Source: a virus. From it: a stretch of DNA of 64,000 bases. The position numbers and the translations under genes were made by a program. Positions 26,759 to 34,915 of this stretch are shown here, piece after piece (the stretch's first letter is position 1; the number at the start of each line of letters is the position of its first letter). The notes beneath the pieces were generated by a model, which was not told the origin of the DNA, searched no databases, and saw nothing but the letters and a program-made list of their open reading frames with translations. Where the stretch lies: positions 1 to 64,000 of IMG/VR virus record IMGVR_UViG_3300027749_000049. One strand, 5' to 3'.

Positions 26759-28198
26759 GTGAAATACAATTTAAACTACTCAACTGTCTTTGAATTACTT
26801 CCGACTGGCGTAGATAAGCAGTCAGTCTTTGTAATTAGGGTTGTAAATATTGAAACTGGAACGATAGTCGCCAATGCTGAAGAACTTGGCTCTTTAAAAT
26901 CCGCTTATAAATCAGCAATTGGCCAAATAAAAACTCAACTCGCTGACGAAAAGATTGAGGGCGTAATTTTACCAAGCGTAAATCAAATAAATCAAGGAGT
27001 TACTAGTTTATCGCCGTCTGAACCTTTGCCTGGGAGCCTTATCTCATCAAGCGTTACTGAATTAACTCCGGCTGCTGTTTTAGATAGCGCAATTAATAAA
27101 TCAACAACAGCTAGTACTATTCCAACTAGCGAAACGGTTTTATCAAAAGAAACAGCAAAACCTTCTCCTAATCTACCAGTAACTGCAAATATTAAACCGG
27201 CTAAAATTGAACAGCCTTCACCTAAACCTGAAGAGCAGGTTAAATTAACTTCGCCTGACCAAACTAGTGCAATTGCTGCAACTAGCGGAAATGTTGCTAG
27301 CATTGCAAGTACGCCAGCGATTCAAGCTCAAACTCCGGCTCCTTTAATTGCAAATACCACAATTAATAATAATATTACAAACTCTAAATCTGAATCAGCT
27401 AATAATTCAAATAGTGCAGTAAATTCAAAAAACGTATTAAATAATGAGGCTAACTCTGAAAAGAATACTAGTTCAACTTCTATATCTGAAAAAACTAAAA
27501 GCATAACCGTTGAATCTGATCCTACTGTTAAAATGCTTGAGACATTAATGGGAATACCTCAATCCGCAACTAAAAATGAAGTCTCAACCGTTAATCAAAA
27601 ATCAGCTAATTTAAGTTCTGTAAATAAAACAAAAGAGTCAATTAATTCCAAGCTTTCAAATGTACTTAAATCAACAGTTGATAATAAGTTGTCTACTTCA
27701 ACTAAGGAAGAAGAAGAGACTAAAGCAAATCAGGCAATGTTAAATACCTTAATGGGAATACCAAATATTCCTGAATCTACTGAAGTCAATAAAACGAATA
27801 TTAATAAAACAAATACAAATGAATCAGTTAACGTAAAATCTACTAAATTGGTTGAATCCTCTAGTGTAAAAAAAATGTTGGAACCAGATAAAACATTAGA
27901 AAAGAGTGTAGGCAAATTATCAAAAGATTTACCAGCTGCTGTAAATAACCTAAGTTCATCAGTTACCTCAATGAATCCTCAAACAAGCTCATCAAGTTCA
28001 ATTACCAATGAAGGTAATAACGTTGATCAAAGTTCAAAAACTGTAATTAATCAAAACTCTGGACAAACTGGCCCACAAGAACAAACTTCTCGACCTAAAG
28101 AAATGGGACAACCTCCACAAAGTAGCGATTTTTATCTACAAGGAATCTATGCTGCTCTTATGTCTGGCAAAATCAAAGTAAAACTTGAATATCAATAA
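26759..28198 (+). CDS. Low-complexity late protein with repeated LMGIP motif (479 aa)
   Basis: GTG is the only plausible start after the promoter box. Residues 1-65 form a small folded domain. Most of the rest is Ser/Thr/Asn/Lys-rich and disordered. Two copies of a short motif (MLETLMGIP and MLNTLMGIP, about nt 27532 and 27737) stand out. The C terminus (DFYLQGIYAALMSGKIKVKL) is ordered. This looks like a linker or multi-site binding protein of the virion. Function unknown. Confidence 0.6.
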   Translation: MKYNLNYSTVFELLPTGVDKQSVFVIRVVNIETGTIVANAEELGSLKSAYKSAIGQIKTQLADEKIEGVILPSVNQINQGVTSLSPSEPLPGSLISSSVTELTPAAVLDSAINKSTTASTIPTSETVLSKETAKPSPNLPVTANIKPAKIEQPSPKPEEQVKLTSPDQTSAIAATSGNVASIASTPAIQAQTPAPLIANTTINNNITNSKSESANNSNSAVNSKNVLNNEANSEKNTSSTSISEKTKSITVESDPTVKMLETLMGIPQSATKNEVSTVNQKSANLSSVNKTKESINSKLSNVLKSTVDNKLSTSTKEEEETKANQAMLNTLMGIPNIPESTEVNKTNINKTNTNESVNVKSTKLVESSSVKKMLEPDKTLEKSVGKLSKDLPAAVNNLSSSVTSMNPQTSSSSSITNEGNNVDQSSKTVINQNSGQTGPQEQTSRPKEMGQPPQSSDFYLQGIYAALMSGKIKVKLEYQ

Positions 28199-28428
28199 TG
28201 GAATATTTAACTGAAATAAAAGAAATCGTAACTGAATACGATAAAATAAATGCTGGCTTATCTGAATTAGAGAAAATGGCAAATCTATTAGAGATTAGAA
28301 AGAATGAGTTAATGCATGCACTAGACTCTAACCGACTAAAGGAGAAAGCCCTAATAGATAAAATAGTAGAGGAAACTGGCAAAGCCCCTGACTATTATAA
28401 AATTATGCTGAACTTGAATGAACATTAA
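28198..28428 (+). CDS. Small coiled-coil protein (76 aa)
   Basis: The ATG shares a base with the previous stop (TAATGG). The product is almost entirely charged helix (LSELEKMANLLEIRKNELMH) and likely forms a coiled coil. It overlaps the next gene by 11 bases. Function unknown. Confidence 0.65.
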   Translation: MEYLTEIKEIVTEYDKINAGLSELEKMANLLEIRKNELMHALDSNRLKEKALIDKIVEETGKAPDYYKIMLNLNEH

Positions 28429-29050
28429 AGACTTACTTAAGCTTGACTTTAAAACATTAGCAGTAATTGTATTAATTATAATTATTATCCTAATGAGAGC
28501 CTGTGATGGTACTGGGGTTAAACCAGTAGATATAATTAAAGTTGATGGTAAAAAATATGAATTACTTAAACATACTATTGATACGGTATACATACCTAGG
28601 GATACTATTGTTTATAAAAGGGGTAAAGATATTTACCATGAAAAACCTGTATACATTAAACTTCCACTATCAATCGATACAATAGCGGTCCTTAATGACT
28701 ATTATTCAAAAAAGGTTTATATTGATACTTTACAATTAGCCGATTCATTAGGCTATATTATAGTGAATGATACTGTTTCTCAAAATACAGTATTGGGAAG
28801 ATTATGGAACGCCCAAGTAAATAAAATACAAATTAGAGAAACTGTAATAGTTAAAGAGCTTCCTAAAAATCAAGTATATATTGGTTTAGTTGGAGGCTTC
28901 GATAAAGTAAATGCTGTTAATTTTATAGGTCCATCAATATTATTAAAAACAAAAAGTGATAAAATATACAGTATAGGAGTTGGCTACTCTGCCAGTAAAA
29001 CAATCTCAATTCAAGGAAGTATTTACTGGAAAATTAAGCTAAAGAAATAA
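28418..29050 (+). CDS. Membrane-anchored periplasmic protein (210 aa)
   Basis: An N-terminal transmembrane anchor (TLAVIVLIIIIILMRACD) precedes a soluble domain with a repeated Ile-Asp-Thr pattern (HTIDTVYIPRDTIVYKRG). A C-terminal beta segment (KIYSIGVGYSASKTISIQG) could be barrel-like. Proteins of this build are common in Bacteroidota phages, without known function. Spanin or envelope functions are possible. Confidence 0.65.
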   Translation: MNIKDLLKLDFKTLAVIVLIIIIILMRACDGTGVKPVDIIKVDGKKYELLKHTIDTVYIPRDTIVYKRGKDIYHEKPVYIKLPLSIDTIAVLNDYYSKKVYIDTLQLADSLGYIIVNDTVSQNTVLGRLWNAQVNKIQIRETVIVKELPKNQVYIGLVGGFDKVNAVNFIGPSILLKTKSDKIYSIGVGYSASKTISIQGSIYWKIKLKK

Positions 29051-29062
29051 CAATTAAAAACA

Positions 29063-30997
29063 ATGACTTCTAGATTTGTAACCCTATCTGACTATTGTAT
29101 ATTAGAATACATGATGACTCCATTGGGGGATCCTGCTCCAAATATAGTTAATTCTGATTACTATTTTGTTAAAAATAATAATGTAGATTTATATCAAATT
29201 TATAATAAAGACGCAGATGCAGCAGCTACTAAAAATGCTAGAGCCTCAAGTGTTGTACCAATTGGAGAGTCTAGATTAGTTCAAGTTGACCTAACTTCAA
29301 ATCCAATATATACAGCATACGATCCAAATATTATAGAATCTAGTGTATTACCTAGTTTATCAAGTGCACTAGTGATGGATACTATGAGATTCCATTTTGC
29401 TTCTGGTTTTAATTTTACTGAGGTTGAAAATATTGTAGTTGGAGCAAGAGTAAAACTAAATAACTTAAAGCAACTTCAAACTGCAAATGTTTTAATTAAT
29501 GCAGCCTCTTATCAAGAGTTATTAACCTTTAATACCAGACCTCTATTTTTAGCAAATACAATTTACGATAAGTACGTTGATATTAAAGTTCCAAACTCCG
29601 CATACTTAGATGCAGACTTTGCTCAATTTGGAATAGATTCATTTGAATCAGTTGTAACTGAAGGTACCGGTTTAATTGCAGGTTCTCCAATTACGGTATC
29701 TTTAGCTGAAGTAAGTTATGAACCGTATTATGCAGATAATGGAGAAACTTATAATTTATATCGAGTTGTTTCCTATTTTGAAGGATCAGTTCCTCAAACT
29801 AACGAATTTGATAGTTTAGGTGCAGTTATTCAAGAAGCAACAGATGGAGACTATATTGAGTTTTTTGCAACATGGAATGGAGCATTTCCAGATCAATTAA
29901 TTTCAAACTTAGATTCTCAAGGTGCAGGCAATGATTGGATCTTTGTACATCAACTTCAGGTATATGAGCAAATTGGAGGTAATACTTTGCCGTCTGGTAA
30001 TTTCTTAGTATATCAAGAAGAGAATTTTGATGTTCCATTAAGTTATAGACCAATCCTAAAAGAGGCTGGGTTTGCAGTATCTATGTCAATTGACTATACT
30101 CTTAGGCTCTTAAATAAAAATACCGGAGATCAAGTTATCCGAACTGGGTCTATGAGCCTATTTAATCCTAACAAATACGGTAAGCACTTAGCCAAACTTG
30201 AATTAGCTGAGGCTCCTCAATCATTAAAGGTATACAATAAAATTGTTCAAAAAAATATTGATATTACCAATTTATTTACCGGTAAAAAATTAGCACCCGC
30301 AGCAGCCGGCGCAGCAGCCGGCACAATTACCTTTGTTGATCGAGAAGTAAAAGTATCAGTTCCAACTTTTTATAAACAGGCAAATATCCGAATAAGTCAA
30401 AAGAATGCTCTATTAAAAGCAACTGATGGTTCTGCTGAATTAATTTATGGCCAGGGAGAATTAATTATACCAATTGATCCAACTGATAACTTTATAAAGA
30501 TTGCAGTATATGAAGAAAGCGTTTTGGATCCAGGAAGTCAAACTCCAGCTAATCTAAATAATAATTCAAAATTTGTTCTTAATTTTGGAGCAGATGCAAA
30601 ATATTCATATTCTTCATTAGTTGACTCAGCCTTTGAAAATCCTAGCCAAGGCCAAATTGCATTTAGAATACCTAAGGACCAAGCCAGAAAGATTTTGGAC
30701 CTAAGTGATCAAATGATGTACATATCATTAATTGCAGAAGACGGTACTGAAACTCTTTTATATACAGGTAAATGGTTATCATCTAGCGACTATGCAAATA
30801 TTTTAAAAGCTACAGCTGCTGCAAAAAATGCACTGGTTAATGATCCAGCAATAACAATTGCCGGTTTAAATAAAACTATTCAAACTTTAATATCTGAAAA
30901 TGATACTTTAAAAGCACGACTTAATACAGGTACTTCAATATCTAGCACACAGAGAGATGACAACATTCAAAATGTGAATACTATATCAGGCAGATAG
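29063..30997 (+). CDS. Large virion structural protein (644 aa)
   Basis: The 644-residue protein starts MTSRFVTLSDYCILEYMMTP and is mostly beta-rich. It has a low-complexity Ala/Gly stretch (LAPAAAGAAAGTITF) near residue 415 and a C-terminal helix that looks like a coiled coil (LNKTIQTLISENDTLKARL). No enzyme motif or signal peptide is seen. It is a tail, neck or baseplate component by context; I cannot name the family. Confidence 0.6.
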   Translation: MTSRFVTLSDYCILEYMMTPLGDPAPNIVNSDYYFVKNNNVDLYQIYNKDADAAATKNARASSVVPIGESRLVQVDLTSNPIYTAYDPNIIESSVLPSLSSALVMDTMRFHFASGFNFTEVENIVVGARVKLNNLKQLQTANVLINAASYQELLTFNTRPLFLANTIYDKYVDIKVPNSAYLDADFAQFGIDSFESVVTEGTGLIAGSPITVSLAEVSYEPYYADNGETYNLYRVVSYFEGSVPQTNEFDSLGAVIQEATDGDYIEFFATWNGAFPDQLISNLDSQGAGNDWIFVHQLQVYEQIGGNTLPSGNFLVYQEENFDVPLSYRPILKEAGFAVSMSIDYTLRLLNKNTGDQVIRTGSMSLFNPNKYGKHLAKLELAEAPQSLKVYNKIVQKNIDITNLFTGKKLAPAAAGAAAGTITFVDREVKVSVPTFYKQANIRISQKNALLKATDGSAELIYGQGELIIPIDPTDNFIKIAVYEESVLDPGSQTPANLNNNSKFVLNFGADAKYSYSSLVDSAFENPSQGQIAFRIPKDQARKILDLSDQMMYISLIAEDGTETLLYTGKWLSSSDYANILKATAAAKNALVNDPAITIAGLNKTIQTLISENDTLKARLNTGTSISSTQRDDNIQNVNTISGR

Positions 30998-31026
30998 TAA
31001 GTTTCATTAAATTAAACTGGGTTAAG

Positions 31027-31034
31027 ATAAATAA
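31027..31034 (+). promoter_or_regulatory. Late-type promoter box 1 of 3
   Basis: First of three tandem ATAAATAA boxes (23 and 26 bases apart) upstream of the gene at 31104. Confidence 0.55.
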
Positions 31035-31049
31035 CTGTACAAGTACAAG

Positions 31050-31057
31050 ATAAATAA
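31050..31057 (+). promoter_or_regulatory. Late-type promoter box 2 of 3
   Basis: Second of three tandem ATAAATAA boxes upstream of the gene at 31104. Confidence 0.55.
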
Positions 31058-31075
31058 ATTTAGCAACAAAAGCTG

Positions 31076-31083
31076 ATAAATAA
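31076..31083 (+). promoter_or_regulatory. Late-type promoter box 3 of 3
   Basis: Third tandem box, 20 bases before the ATG at 31104, the usual spacing in this genome. Confidence 0.65.
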
Positions 31084-31103
31084 TAAAAAAGACAAACGTT
31101 TCA

Positions 31104-32642
31104 ATGAACGGTCTCATACAAGAACTAACTAACGAGCTCAAAAATAATTCGAGCATAAGCTCTAATATTGCTGCAAAGGTGGTATTAGAATCAATTAATA
31201 ACTCATTACTTTTGGGAGTTTCGCCTGATCAAATTTTAGAAAATTCTCTAAACACATTAGAGCAATTTGCTAATGAACTAGTAAACGAAAATCTTAAAGA
31301 AGTAGTTGCTAAATTCAAAAAGATGGCAGACAAGCCAACTAAGCGTCTTCAAAATATGGCTAGCGAAGCTGGTCTTTCTTTAAAACTTAAAGTCTTAAAG
31401 GAAAGTGAAATTTATGCAGATCCGGTAGTTAAACATACGGTTGCTAGATTAGAAGAAGCAGTTGCATCCATGCCAGAATACAGAGCTTTAAACTTCTTTT
31501 TTAATGCGTTATCTAAATTCTCTTACGATAAGACAGTTTCTACAATTCTAGAATCTCTTATTACTTATGTAAATGAAAACTCAGTGAAACTTGAAATCTT
31601 AAATTCAATTTATGAAATGCGAGTTACTGGTGCAATTCTTTACAAAGATGCATGTGCTCTATTAGAAGAAGCCCTACTTGAAAATATTGCAACCTCTGAT
31701 TCATTAAAAATGAAATTACGTTCTCATGCTCAATTACCGGTAGTTAATCAGTTAATTAATAAAATTAGCATGTTAGAATCAAAAACAACTGGTACCTTTA
31801 ATCTAGGAATTGGTAACAGCGATTCACAGGTAAAACCAATTATTGCACCTTTCTATAAAATTAGCGAAAGCGATGCAATTGTTTTTGTTGATAATAAATT
31901 CATTAAAGTATCAGAAGATTCTGATCCATCTCAAATGACAGCCGAAGAAGTTAAGGAATTCCCTGAGTTCTTTGAAACTTGCGAAGCTTTTGCAACTTTA
32001 AATTTTAAAGAGCACAGTACTGAGTTAGTATCTACTTGCAGAAATTTAACTATCGCATTTGGTATTAATGAAAATGGTACACTAAATTTAAAAATCAATA
32101 ATTCAATTATTGAAAATATTAACAATATTAAATTGTCTGAAATTTTCTTAATGGAAACTATTGAGACTCGTAATGCTCTTTCTAAATTGTTTAATAATTT
32201 AGATTTAGTGGTTAATCTTGAATTTGGAAAAACCATTATTAATGAAAGACTTGGAAGAGATTCAATTGTTCTTAATTTAGACGAAAATATTTTTGTATTT
32301 GAAAAACTTGGAGAAACTAGAATTGTTAAGAAAATGAAAGGTTTAACTTTCCATAATTATGTTATGGAGAACTTTAAATATGATATTAGCGAAATGTACT
32401 CAATTCAATTAGAAGAAAGAGAAGCTAATATTAAAGCCTTTGATCTTGAAAAAACCACAATTGAAGAAAATCTTGCTAAATTAGAAGCATCAATTTCTCA
32501 AATTGAAGAAGCTCTATCTGATAAAGGTCTTACTGCTGAGTATCAAGAAAAATTAACTGAACTTAAAGTATCTATCGAGAAAAACGTAAATGCTCTTAAG
32601 AGTCAGTATATTGTAGTTGATCAATCCAAAAAAAAAGCATAA
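31104..32642 (+). CDS. Abundant-type late protein with C-terminal coiled coil (512 aa)
   Basis: Three tandem late boxes upstream suggest strong late expression. The first 230 residues are helical (LIQELTNELKNN, ENLKEVVAKFKKMADKPTKR). The middle is mixed, and the last 90 residues form a coiled coil (EENLAKLEASISQIEEAL). It could be a head core, scaffold or inner-virion protein; no motif decides. The gene ends in nine A residues (32628-32636) just before the stop. A -1 slip there would fuse it to the next open frame, adding about 98 residues. Confidence 0.6.
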   Translation: MNGLIQELTNELKNNSSISSNIAAKVVLESINNSLLLGVSPDQILENSLNTLEQFANELVNENLKEVVAKFKKMADKPTKRLQNMASEAGLSLKLKVLKESEIYADPVVKHTVARLEEAVASMPEYRALNFFFNALSKFSYDKTVSTILESLITYVNENSVKLEILNSIYEMRVTGAILYKDACALLEEALLENIATSDSLKMKLRSHAQLPVVNQLINKISMLESKTTGTFNLGIGNSDSQVKPIIAPFYKISESDAIVFVDNKFIKVSEDSDPSQMTAEEVKEFPEFFETCEAFATLNFKEHSTELVSTCRNLTIAFGINENGTLNLKINNSIIENINNIKLSEIFLMETIETRNALSKLFNNLDLVVNLEFGKTIINERLGRDSIVLNLDENIFVFEKLGETRIVKKMKGLTFHNYVMENFKYDISEMYSIQLEEREANIKAFDLEKTTIEENLAKLEASISQIEEALSDKGLTAEYQEKLTELKVSIEKNVNALKSQYIVVDQSKKKA

Positions 32643-32932
32643 GTGAGTCGGAAGATATTACTTTAGTTTCACCTACTTCTTCTAAATACATAACTGGCCA
32701 AGAGGTCATGTTAAAATCAGGTCATACTGCCAAAATTATTGGAGTTGATCCAATTTCTAAAACCTATAAGGTTATGGGCTCTGATAATAAAGTTCAATCA
32801 GTTAAATCTGATGAGATTGAAAAGACTGAGCCTAGCCGATATGATGATTATCAAACAGCTGGACCAAATCCTGAAAATCCAAATGAGCTTTTAATTAAAC
32901 AAAAGGACGTTAACGTAGACCAAAGCCGATAA
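32636..32932 (+). CDS. Downstream frame, possible -1 frameshift extension or separate 74-aa protein
   Basis: The frame is open from the A9 run at 32628-32636 of the preceding gene to the stop at 32932. It reads sensibly through the junction (KSISESEDITLVSP, then YITGQEVMLKSGHTAKIIGV). The first ATG in frame is at 32708 and would give 74 residues. The folded part looks like a small SH3/KOW-type beta domain (LKSGHTAKIIGVDPISKTYK). Whether it is translated alone or as an extension of the 512-residue protein cannot be settled from sequence. Confidence 0.55.
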   Translation, partial: SISESEDITLVSPTSSKYITGQEVMLKSGHTAKIIGVDPISKTYKVMGSDNKVQSVKSDEIEKTEPSRYDDYQTAGPNPENPNELLIKQKDVNVDQSR

Positions 32933-32936
32933 ACTG

Positions 32937-32945
32937 TAGTATAAT
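32937..32945 (+). promoter_or_regulatory. Early-type promoter box TAGTATAAT
   Basis: Lies 21 bases before the FkbM methyltransferase ATG at 32967. Confidence 0.65.
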
Positions 32946-32966
32946 TAGCCTAAACAACATTTATAA

Positions 32967-33779
32967 ATGGCAGACGTATTATGCTCGATTGAAGAGGCTA
33001 GACAGAATGGAACCCTTCAGGTTTTCCAAAAGAAAACCAAATATCACGATTATCAATTTTTAGTTAGGTCTGAGGAGGAGATTAAATTTAATGTCTCTCA
33101 AAATATTTCAACTAAGCCTACCGGCGGTGAATATTTTAAACCTCTATTCATACCGCATTATGCGCAAAATGGGGGTCCTTTAAATCTTGAAGATTTAAAC
33201 CATGAAGATACTTGGTTAGATGCCGGAGGTCACATTGGTATTTTTGCAACCCGTTTATTAACTCAATTTCCAAAAGTAAAGAAAGTCTATTCATATGAAC
33301 CTTTCCATAATAACGTGGAGTTCCTGGAACAAAATGTTCAAATGAATGGCGTTCAAGACCGTTGCGAAATTATTGAAAAGGCAATTGTTGCAGATGATTC
33401 GTCTGAAGTAGAATTTTACCTATCTCAAGACTCTGGCAAGCACAGCGTGCATCACATTAGAGGTCGTCAGGTTACAACTGTACCTGCTGAAAATATAAAC
33501 ACTATTATTAAAGAAAAAGGCATCACGGCCATCAAGATGGACATTGAGGGGTTAGAGTATGATATGATTAAGGCCTTAAATCAAGAGAGCCTAGATCAAA
33601 TCCGCCTTTTTATTGTTGAATACCATTTTCATTATAGTTGGTTATTGGAAAATCGGTCAGCTAAATTTACTGAAATCCTTGATATTTTTAGAGCAAACTT
33701 TGGGCAATTATTCGTTAATCCACGTACAATAAACGGAAAGCATTTTATTACGCATTTTGCCGGTTTTAAAAATACCTAA
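32967..33779 (+). CDS. FkbM-family SAM methyltransferase
   Basis: The 270-residue protein has the SAM loop WLDAGGHIGIFATRLL (about residue 88), the acidic YSYEPFHNNVEFL block and the family motif KMDIEGLEYDMI. FkbM enzymes O-methylate sugars and related hydroxyls. An early-type promoter precedes it. It overlaps no virion gene and pairs with the glycosyltransferase-like gene downstream. It is a second FkbM copy besides the domain at the end of the 5054 gene. Confidence 0.85.
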   Translation: MADVLCSIEEARQNGTLQVFQKKTKYHDYQFLVRSEEEIKFNVSQNISTKPTGGEYFKPLFIPHYAQNGGPLNLEDLNHEDTWLDAGGHIGIFATRLLTQFPKVKKVYSYEPFHNNVEFLEQNVQMNGVQDRCEIIEKAIVADDSSEVEFYLSQDSGKHSVHHIRGRQVTTVPAENINTIIKEKGITAIKMDIEGLEYDMIKALNQESLDQIRLFIVEYHFHYSWLLENRSAKFTEILDIFRANFGQLFVNPRTINGKHFITHFAGFKNT

Positions 33780-33790
33780 TCTAAAATCGA

Positions 33791-33797
33791 GTATAAT
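33791..33797 (+). promoter_or_regulatory. Early-type promoter box GTATAAT
   Basis: TATAAT ends seven bases before the ATG at 33805, so the mRNA would be nearly leaderless. Confidence 0.65.
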
Positions 33798-33804
33798 ACA
33801 TATT

Positions 33805-34869
33805 ATGGAAAATAAAAGAGCACTCTATGCATATTTTGGCGAACTAGGAATATTTAATGATAATATCCCAGGTCATACCTTTTACCAATTAGGTTTATTA
33901 GATGAATTAGCTAATCAATATGAAATTAATAAATTTGATTTTGTAAATTATTTAGATACTGGAATGGTTAATCTTGCTAGTCGACCTAGCTTCCCAGACG
34001 ATCAATTGGGCAAAGTATTTAATCAATTTGCAGATAAATTAATTGATAACTATAGATTACATCAATTTGCAGTGCTTGAGGCTATTAAAAATAAAGAATA
34101 TTCAAAATTATTCTTAAAGGCTCGATTCAGAAATTTGTCTACACTTGAAAAGAAATTAAAGGATGCTGCCTATTTTGAAAAAATAATTAATGTTGCATTA
34201 GAGTCAGGTTATGAACCTGCTGATATTATTATATTAGATACAGATCTTTCATTATCTGCCGAGTTTCTTACTAAATTAACAGAATTAGGAATAAGTAGAG
34301 AAATTCCATCAATTACTATTCTGGGTTGTAGTAAAGGCTTTATGAATGCGTGTTTAGCCGTACACCAAGCCCATGCAAATAAAGAGTCAACTCATTTAAT
34401 ATATTATGGAAACCTATCATTTGATAATTACAAAGAAGGTCATTCTAAAAATCCAATAATTAATGATATTATTTCTGCAATTGATACCACCTGTAAATTT
34501 GATGGAAGTTCATTTAATATGACAGTTGCTGCAAAGCAACATCCAACTCTGGAAAGCTGGATTGACACAATGAACCTGGTTGCTCTTTGCCCAAGAGAAA
34601 ATCGTGAAGCGATTTGGGCGGACATGCAAGTTGCACAAGTATCAGTAAACGTAAGCAAAGATCTCTACCTAAAAGAAAAGTTCATTCCAGCTAGGGTTTA
34701 TGAATCTGTTATATTTGGAACTATTCCAGTTTCTTATAAAGACCCAAGATTTCATCCAGCAATGTCGTTTGATACAGTTGATGAGTTCTTTGAGATTTGT
34801 AAATTTTTATCAGAGTGTTCAACTGGTGACTATTTTAAAATATTACGCCAGATTGCAGATTCACTTTAA
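33805..34869 (+). CDS. Glycosyltransferase-like protein (354 aa)
   Basis: I start at ATG 33805, directly after the promoter box, rather than at a codon upstream of it. The product starts MENKRALYAYFGELGIFNDN. Near the C terminus it has FIPARVYESVIFGTIPVSYK, the arrangement seen at the donor site of phage GT-B glycosyltransferases (Arg-x-x-Glu, then Gly-x-x-Pro-Val). The N-terminal half is unusual. It could act on DNA, on a host surface sugar or on a virion glycan; early expression argues against virion decoration. Confidence 0.5.
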   Translation: MENKRALYAYFGELGIFNDNIPGHTFYQLGLLDELANQYEINKFDFVNYLDTGMVNLASRPSFPDDQLGKVFNQFADKLIDNYRLHQFAVLEAIKNKEYSKLFLKARFRNLSTLEKKLKDAAYFEKIINVALESGYEPADIIILDTDLSLSAEFLTKLTELGISREIPSITILGCSKGFMNACLAVHQAHANKESTHLIYYGNLSFDNYKEGHSKNPIINDIISAIDTTCKFDGSSFNMTVAAKQHPTLESWIDTMNLVALCPRENREAIWADMQVAQVSVNVSKDLYLKEKFIPARVYESVIFGTIPVSYKDPRFHPAMSFDTVDEFFEICKFLSECSTGDYFKILRQIADSL

Positions 34870-34884
34870 TACCAAATCACTCGA

Positions 34885-34892
34885 ATAAATAA
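34885..34892 (+). promoter_or_regulatory. Late-type promoter box
   Basis: ATAAATAA 23 bases before the ATG at 34916. Confidence 0.6.
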
Positions 34893-34915
34893 TAAGAAAT
34901 TACCATTATTAGCTA

